Positions 59,264 to 64,000 of a DNA stretch of 64,000 bases are shown here, one piece after another. Source of the stretch: Actinomycetes bacterium (GTDB lineage Bacteria; Actinomycetota; Actinomycetes; Propionibacteriales; Propionibacteriaceae); assembly GCA_023460935.1 (NCBI GenBank), contig JAEWOI010000020.1:62001-126000 (forward strand), read 5' to 3'. Below the pieces are notes generated by a model that saw nothing but the letters and a program-made list of their open reading frames with translations, ran no database searches and had not been told where the DNA came from. A program made the translations under genes and the position numbers. Positions within the stretch are counted from its first letter, which is position 1, and each line of letters begins with the position of its first letter.

Positions 59264-60555
59264 CGCAGGCCCGCCATCTTCAGCAGCCGCTGGAACGGCG
59301 TGTACGTGGCGATCACGTCCACCGGCCCGTCCGGCACGGCGAGGGCGGCCCGCAGGTCCGGGACGACCTCGTGGTCCACCCCCGCGTAGCTCAGCCGCAC
59401 CGCGAGGTCCTGGGCCCGCGGGCCGGTGCAGACCACCCGTCGTCCCGCCAGCTGCTCATACTCGACGTCCCACAGCCAGGACACGTCCTTGCCGTCCGCC
59501 GCTACCGAATCGATGGCCAGGACCACCGGGTCGGAGGCCGCCAGCGGCAGGGCCTCGGCCCAGCCGGCCGGGTTCTTGGCCAGCAGGAGCCTGGCCGTCG
59601 TGCTGCCGAACCTCGCGGTGGCGAAGCGTCCGGCCGGGGCTGTCACCGTGCGCATGCCGGCGAGAGCCCGCTCCACCGGCACCCCGAACTCCACAGCAGC
59701 GGCGAGCGCGCAGGCAGCGTTGGAGACGTTGAAGGCGCCCGGCACCTGCAGGTCGGGCCGGACCGCCGTCTGGTCGGGCAACAGGATCTGGTCACCGTCC
59801 ACCCGGTAGCCGGCCTCGGGCTGGGTGAGCTCGCAGCCGGGGCAGTCCCAGGCGGCGTCGGGGGCTTCGGAATCCCGGCGCAGCACCGTGCCGCAGGCGG
59901 GGCAGAGTGCGCCGTCCGCGTTCCAGGTGGTCGCCGTCCGCACCCACACCACGCGAGCGGCGGTGCCTGCGCTCCACACCACCAGCGGATCGCAAGCGTT
60001 GGCGACGATGGTCGGGCCGGCCTCGCCCGCTGCGGCGAGGGCCACGCGCCAGGCCCGGCCGAGCGCCTTGATCTCGTGGTGGCGGTCGAGCTGGTCCCGG
60101 CTGAAGTTGAGCAGCACCAGCAGCTCCGGACGGGCGTGCGCGATCATGTCCGAGACCACCCGCTCGTCGGTTTCGAGCACGGCGATGTCGGCCCGGGGGC
60201 GTTGGCTCAACGCCGAGGCGATGCCGTAGTGCAGGTTGGCGCCGTCGGCGTTGGTCACCAGGCGTCCGGCGGCGGCCCGGCCGAGCCCTGCGCGCACCGC
60301 CGCCGCGAGCAGGTGGGTGGTGGTGGTCTTGCCGTTGGTGCCGGACACCGCGAGCACGCGGCGGCCCTGGAGCAGCTGCGCGAAGGCCTGCGGTGCGAGC
60401 CGGGTGAGCACCTGGCCGCGGATCGAGGCCCCCGACCCGCGTCGGGCCAGCCGGGAGGCGAGCGCCGCGGCATTCCCGGCGCGGACCGCTGCCCACAGGC
60501 GCAGCCGGTCGGCCCGGGACAGGGACGCGGGCGCTGCGGGCGTGGTCAACGGCAT
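59260..60555 (-). CDS. murT: Lipid II isoglutaminyl synthase, Mur ligase-like subunit
   Basis: 431 residues. Adds an amide to the D-glutamate of lipid II with GatD. ATP-binding GTNGKTTTTHLLAAAV near residue 85-100, the central Mur ligase domain (NFSRDQLDRHHEI), and an inserted four-cysteine zinc ribbon (CPACG and CPGC) typical of MurT. C-terminal domain ends with YTPFQRLLKMAG. Start ATG 60555; upstream open frame is antisense to the ArsR gene. Overlaps gatD. Confidence 0.92.
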   Translation of the reverse strand: MPLTTPAAPASLSRADRLRLWAAVRAGNAAALASRLARRGSGASIRGQVLTRLAPQAFAQLLQGRRVLAVSGTNGKTTTTHLLAAAVRAGLGRAAAGRLVTNADGANLHYGIASALSQRPRADIAVLETDERVVSDMIAHARPELLVLLNFSRDQLDRHHEIKALGRAWRVALAAAGEAGPTIVANACDPLVVWSAGTAARVVWVRTATTWNADGALCPACGTVLRRDSEAPDAAWDCPGCELTQPEAGYRVDGDQILLPDQTAVRPDLQVPGAFNVSNAACALAAAVEFGVPVERALAGMRTVTAPAGRFATARFGSTTARLLLAKNPAGWAEALPLAASDPVVLAIDSVAADGKDVSWLWDVEYEQLAGRRVVCTGPRAQDLAVRLSYAGVDHEVVPDLRAALAVPDGPVDVIATYTPFQRLLKMAGLR

Positions 60556-60625
60556 GGCCCCTATTGTGCCAACCCGCAGCGGCGGGCCGGTCCGCACCGC
60601 CGGGGGACGGAGCGAGCAGCTCTTG

Positions 60626-60651
60626 AACCTACAACTAAATGGTTGTAGGTT
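60626..60651. promoter_or_regulatory. Perfect inverted repeat in front of arsR, autoregulatory operator
   Basis: AACCTACAAC-TAAATG-GTTGTAGGTT, a perfect 10-bp inverted repeat ending 6 bases before the GTG start. This placement fits repression by the ArsR-type dimer. The related ACAACTAnATGGTTGT motif is common for the ArsR/SRPBCC gene pairs. Confidence 0.8.
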
Positions 60652-60657
60652 AGTCCT

Positions 60658-60987
60658 GTGACCGGAACAGACGAGGATCGGGCGGACGCGTTCTTCCACG
60701 CCCTTTCCGACCGCACCCGCCGCGACATCCTGCGGCGCGTGCTGGCCGGGGAGCACTCGGTCACAGCGCTGGCGGCGTCGTATGACATGTCCTTCGCCGC
60801 AGTGCAGAAGCACGTCGCCGTCCTGGAGAAGGCCGGCCTGCTCACCAAGCGGCGCAGCGGTCGCGAGCAGCTGGCCAGCGGCGACGTGGCGGCAGTTCGG
60901 TCGATGGCTTCGTTGCTCGCGGAGCTCGAGGGCATCTGGCGGGGCCGCATTTCACTCATCGATGCACTTCTGAAGGAGGACAAGTAA
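60658..60987 (+). CDS. ArsR-family winged-helix repressor
   Basis: 109 residues: FHALSDRTRRDILRRVLAGEHSVTALAASYDMSFAAVQKHVAVLEKAGLLTKRRSGRE. The helix 3 metal-binding cysteines (CxC) of metal sensors are absent, so it is not a metal-type ArsR. It belongs to the group that pairs with SRPBCC proteins. GTG start. Its stop overlaps the ATG of the next gene (TAATG). Confidence 0.9.
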   Translation: MTGTDEDRADAFFHALSDRTRRDILRRVLAGEHSVTALAASYDMSFAAVQKHVAVLEKAGLLTKRRSGREQLASGDVAAVRSMASLLAELEGIWRGRISLIDALLKEDK

Positions 60988-61475
60988 TGCCTGTTACCGA
61001 TGTGACCAAGGACCTGGACGCCTGCAAGCTCGTGATCACCGCGGAGTTCGCCGCGCCGGTGGAGCGGGTCTGGCAGGTCTACGCCGACCCGCGCCAGCTG
61101 GAGCGGATCTGGGGCCCGCCGACCCACCCCGCCACCGTGGTGGAGCACTCGCTCGTCCCCGGCGGCCGGGTGCACTACTACATGACCGCTCCGGACGGGG
61201 AGAAGTTCTACGGCGGCTGGCGGGTGCTGGCGGTGGACGAGCCGAAGCGGTTCACCGTCGAGGACTTCTTCGCTGACGAGCACTTCACCCCTGCGCCGGG
61301 CATGCCGGTGGGGGAGGGCGAGTTCAGGTTCGAGCCGTCCCGCACCGGCACGACGGCCACGTTCACCACCACCTACGGCTCGGCCGAAGCCCTGCAGCAG
61401 GTGCTCGACATGGGCATGGCCGAGGGTGCAACGGGCGCGATCAACCAGATCGACGCCCTGCTCGCCGAAGGCTGA
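60987..61475 (+). CDS. SRPBCC (AHSA1-like) family protein
   Basis: 162 residues with the START-like fold: LVITAEFAAPVERVWQVYADPRQLERIWGPP, then PDGEKFYGGWRVLAVDEPKRF. Binds a hydrophobic ligand in a deep pocket, ligand unknown. It overlaps the ArsR gene, a well-known regulator-plus-SRPBCC pairing in which the repressor controls both. Confidence 0.9.
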   Translation: MPVTDVTKDLDACKLVITAEFAAPVERVWQVYADPRQLERIWGPPTHPATVVEHSLVPGGRVHYYMTAPDGEKFYGGWRVLAVDEPKRFTVEDFFADEHFTPAPGMPVGEGEFRFEPSRTGTTATFTTTYGSAEALQQVLDMGMAEGATGAINQIDALLAEG

Positions 61476-61521
61476 ACCACGCCGTTCGCTTCCCCTTCCC
61501 CGTCTCGATCCCCTGCCCGTT

Positions 61522-61655
61522 CTCGCAAAGTGGGCCGACACCGCCGACTACGGCGGTTTCGGTCCACTTTGCGAGGGTGGGACGGGGTGGGAGGGGGTGG
61601 GAGGGGGTGGGACGGGTGGGACGGGGGTCGGTCGGGTTGGTCGGGTTGGTCAGCC
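61522..61655. repeat. Long hairpin followed by a G-run tandem repeat
   Basis: CTCGCAAAGTGG (61522-61533) and its exact complement (61564-61575) flank an inner stem ACCGCCG-ACTA-CGGCGGT. From 61575 come GTGGGA(C/G)GGG-type units of about 10 bases (GGGTGGGACGGGGTGGGAGGGGG...), then GTCGGGTTG units to 61655. The G-runs could form G-quadruplexes. Located between the SRPBCC gene and the convergent GDSL gene. No coding content. Confidence 0.75.
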
Positions 61656-62441
61656 GGCCGAGGCGGGCCGAACCTCCTGGTAGGCGGCGAGCTTCGCCGA
61701 GCGCCCGGCACCGGAACTGGTGCGGCGGATCCGCCGCCCCACCCAGGGCGCGAGGTGGTTGCGGCCCCAGCTGAGGTTCCAGTCGAGCCGCTCCCTGGGG
61801 GTCATGCGGGCCACAGCGGGCAGCGGGGCATCCCAGTCGGGTCGGTCGGGCTGGAGGCCGAGCGCAGCGAGTGCGGCCTGGGTGACGCGCTCATGGCCCA
61901 GTGCGTTCAGGTGCAGGCGGTCCTCGTGCCACATCCGCCAGTCGCGCAGCGAGCGCATGTTCCACACATCCAGTACGTGCGCGCCGTGCCGTGCAGCCAC
62001 CCCCACCAGGTGGATGTTGTAGATCGCGGTGCGGCCGCGGGTGAGCTTGACGATCGGGGACTCCTTCGCGTCCACGCCCAGGCCGATCAGCACGTCGGCC
62101 CCGGCCTCCCGGAACCGCACCACGGCCGCCTCGACCGCCTCGGCCATCGCGTCCGGGTCGGCGTCCGGGCGCAGCATGTCGTTGCCGCCGCCCCAGATCG
62201 AGACCAGGTCGGGGCGGAGCTCGAGTGCCGGCTCCACCTGTTCGCTGAGGATCGCACCGAGCAGCCGGCCACGGATCGCCTGGTTGGCGTAGCGGACGGG
62301 CTCTCCGGCCCGGTCCGCAAGGGCCTGCGCCAGCCGGTCGGCCCAGCCGACCGGCAGACCGGCCTCGTCCAGGTCCTGCAAGCCCTCGGTGATGGAGTCG
62401 CCGAGGGCGACGTACGAGCGCCAGGGGTGGGTCAGGACCAC
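61650..62441 (-). CDS. SGNH/GDSL hydrolase
   Basis: 263 residues. Nucleophile Ser in VALGDSITEGLQD, oxyanion Asn/Gly in VSIWGGGNDML, and the catalytic Asp/His in EDRLHLNALGH. Likely a lipase, esterase or deacetylase with an unknown substrate. No signal peptide is visible from the GTG start at 62441. It overlaps the phosphatase gene by 10 bp and is co-transcribed with it. The C-terminal part is basic and extended. Confidence 0.85.
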   Translation of the reverse strand: MVLTHPWRSYVALGDSITEGLQDLDEAGLPVGWADRLAQALADRAGEPVRYANQAIRGRLLGAILSEQVEPALELRPDLVSIWGGGNDMLRPDADPDAMAEAVEAAVVRFREAGADVLIGLGVDAKESPIVKLTRGRTAIYNIHLVGVAARHGAHVLDVWNMRSLRDWRMWHEDRLHLNALGHERVTQAALAALGLQPDRPDWDAPLPAVARMTPRERLDWNLSWGRNHLAPWVGRRIRRTSSGAGRSAKLAAYQEVRPASAG

Positions 62442-63838
62442 AGCTGCCTCACCACCCGCGCCACGCTGGTGTTGTCGATATAGGCGCCCCGCACCGGGTC
62501 CGTGCCCACCACGACCTCGCCGAAGCCGGTCGCGCCCCGACCCCGTGCGAAGAACGGCACCACCTGCTTCGTGTGCTTGGCCGAATGCCAGGACACTTGC
62601 GGCACTGCTCCCTTGCTGCCGGTGATCACGGTCCAGTCCGGATCGGCGCCCCGTCCGGTGAGGTAGCCCGACTCGTGGTCCGCGGTAACGATCAGAAGGG
62701 TCTCCTGCCACGAACTGTTGGTCTCCACCCACTCGGTGACGGCTTCGACGGCGTCCAGGAAGCTACCGGTTTCCTCCAGCAGGCGACCGGTCTGGTTGGC
62801 GTGGTTGGACCAGTCGATGGCCCCGCCTTCGATGAGGAGGAACAGGCCGTCCGGGTCGGCGTCCAGCACGTTGAGCGCGCCTCTCGTCATCGTGGTGAGC
62901 GTCGGCACCGGGTTGAGCTGCGCACCCGGCCGGCTGGTCACCCCGGAGCGCTGCTGCTGCAGTGTCGAAGCCACCCGGGCGATGCCGAAGACCCGCGCCG
63001 GCGCCTCGCCCCTGGTCAGCCGGTCGAACGAGCTCAACGCCGACAGGAACCGGAAGCCGGTGCGGCCGGCCTTCAGCTTCAGGTAGTCCGACTGGTAGAG
63101 GTAGGTGTACCTGCCTGAGCTGCGCTTGTTGTGGTTGTCGGTGTACCACGGGTGCCCGGCACCCATCACCACCGAGAGCTTCGAGTTGAGCTGGTCGCGG
63201 GCGATGTTGCGGTAGTCGTCGCGGTCGGTGTCATGGGCGCTGAACGAGCCGGGGGTGGCGTGCGAGAACGGCACCGTGGTCACCACCCCAGCCTTGCGGC
63301 CGGTCGCGATTGCAAGCTCGGCGAGGTTCTGCCGTGGCTTTCGGTCCGGGCCGACCCCGATCGCTTCGTTGTAGGTCTTGACTCCGGTTGCCATGGCGGT
63401 GGCGGCGGCCGCCGAGTCGGTGGGCGCGGAGAGCACGTACCCGAACTTCGTCCAGGCGGCGGCCGGATCGTAGGTGCCTCCGGCCTGCGTGGTCCGCATC
63501 GCGAGTTGCACGTCGAAATCGGCCAGCTCCGGAACAGGGGTGTTGTCGGCCGGGCGGCTGGTACCCCCGGCAGGGACGCTGGCCTGGGCGGCAGTGGTGC
63601 CGTGCCGGTAGAGCGCGGCGGCGTCGAGCTGGTTGAAGCCCATCCCGTCGCCAATCATCACGATCACGTTCTTGGGGCCGGTCGGCGCGCCCAGGGCATC
63701 CGCCGATGCGGGCGCGGCGCCACTGGAGATCTGGGTCCTGGTGTGCTGCTGGACTGGCGGGTCGGCCAGCGCCGGACTGGCACAACCGGCGAGCAGCAAC
63801 AGGCTGGCCAAGCTCGCGGTGATCTGCCCTCGGTTCAT
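62432..63838 (-). CDS. phoA: Secreted alkaline phosphatase, lipoprotein
   Basis: 468 residues. Lipoprotein signal with LLLLAGC, so it is anchored on the outside. Zn/Mg ligands and active site: VIVMIGDGMGFNQL, phosphorylated Ser in PTDSAAAATAMATG, IDWSNHANQ and VTADHESGYL. Releases inorganic phosphate from esters. The ATG at 63838 was chosen by the signal peptide. The GDSL hydrolase follows. No Pho box was identified. Confidence 0.9.
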   Translation of the reverse strand: MNRGQITASLASLLLLAGCASPALADPPVQQHTRTQISSGAAPASADALGAPTGPKNVIVMIGDGMGFNQLDAAALYRHGTTAAQASVPAGGTSRPADNTPVPELADFDVQLAMRTTQAGGTYDPAAAWTKFGYVLSAPTDSAAAATAMATGVKTYNEAIGVGPDRKPRQNLAELAIATGRKAGVVTTVPFSHATPGSFSAHDTDRDDYRNIARDQLNSKLSVVMGAGHPWYTDNHNKRSSGRYTYLYQSDYLKLKAGRTGFRFLSALSSFDRLTRGEAPARVFGIARVASTLQQQRSGVTSRPGAQLNPVPTLTTMTRGALNVLDADPDGLFLLIEGGAIDWSNHANQTGRLLEETGSFLDAVEAVTEWVETNSSWQETLLIVTADHESGYLTGRGADPDWTVITGSKGAVPQVSWHSAKHTKQVVPFFARGRGATGFGEVVVGTDPVRGAYIDNTSVARVVRQLWS

Positions 63839-63898
63839 CTGGTGGGCCTTTCGACGGCTCCGATTATGCCGCGCCGTGGCGCCGGCCGGGGTCGGTGG

Positions 63899-63972
63899 GG
63901 TGAGTAACGGGACTCGAACCCGCGACATCCTGGACCACAACCAGGTGCTCTACCAGCTGAGCTATACCCACC
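63899..63972 (-). tRNA. tRNA-His (anticodon GUG)
   Basis: 74 bases on the minus strand including the encoded extra G at -1 (63972) that marks tRNA-His and pairs with discriminator C73. Acceptor GTGGGTA, D arm GCTC/GAGC, anticodon loop TTGTGGT with GUG, T loop TTCGAGT. The gene is upstream of phoA with its 3' end 61 bp from the phoA start. Confidence 0.93.
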
Positions 63973-64000
63973 ATGAGCCACCGACTCGCCTCGAAGGCCT

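Overview
The window is about 64 kb of high-GC actinobacterial chromosome (Propionibacteriales-like by gene content and order; this placement is inference). It carries WhiB, the Rv3256c-Rv3268-like cell-envelope mannose cluster, MurT/GatD, ClpS-DUF2017, DUF3039, DUF3499, many GTG or leaderless starts and many 4-bp start/stop overlaps. Three tRNA genes are present: Leu(UAG), Lys(CUU) and His(GUG).

1-16 kb holds envelope sugar and surface-polymer genes: a LytR-CpsA-Psr ligase (cut by the window edge), a beta-lactamase-like lipoprotein, TIGR03089, GDP-mannose pyrophosphorylase (manC), whiB2-like, a giant GT2 membrane glycosyltransferase with a DUF5719 partner, an Rv3259-like protein, DUF3499, phosphomannomutase (manB), Trm112-like, a SIS isomerase-like protein, a cation efflux protein and S-adenosylhomocysteine hydrolase. 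ManB, the SIS protein and ManC together fit GDP-mannose supply. 16-36 kb is core metabolism: SixA, malic enzyme, an MFS/MarR pair, MalQ, pncA/pncB NAD salvage, clpS, an iron-regulated feoABC operon with a DtxR/IdeR box, murI, rph, rdgB, thyA, folA, an ASCH-type protein, dinB and an alanine-dehydrogenase-like oxidoreductase.

36.5-52.2 kb is a 15.7-kb integrative mobilizable element inserted in the 3' end of tRNA-Leu(UAG). It is bounded by a perfect 22-bp direct repeat and carries a tyrosine integrase at one end and an excisionase-like gene at the other. The two attachment regions share a 19-bp tandem arm-type motif. Inside are a MobF (TrwC/TraI) relaxase-helicase with no type IV secretion genes, a toxin-antitoxin-like pair under a palindromic operator, a decayed stretch, a 2152-residue secreted DNRLRE/YD-repeat (RHS) polymorphic toxin with an unfamiliar basic C-terminal tip, and an overlapping acidic immunity candidate. 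A degenerate IS3-family element has landed in the last codons of the integrase. The RHS toxin and immunity pair is the most likely undescribed system in the window.

52.2-64 kb returns to chromosome: topoisomerase IB, DUF6328, a peroxiredoxin, DUF3618, a three-gene sugar ABC importer (binding protein, two permeases, no ATPase) behind a LacI-type operator with a 17-bp intercistronic hairpin, tRNA-Lys, gatD-murT (peptidoglycan lipid II amidation), an ArsR/SRPBCC pair with a perfect operator palindrome, an odd hairpin plus G-run repeat, a GDSL hydrolase, an alkaline phosphatase and tRNA-His.
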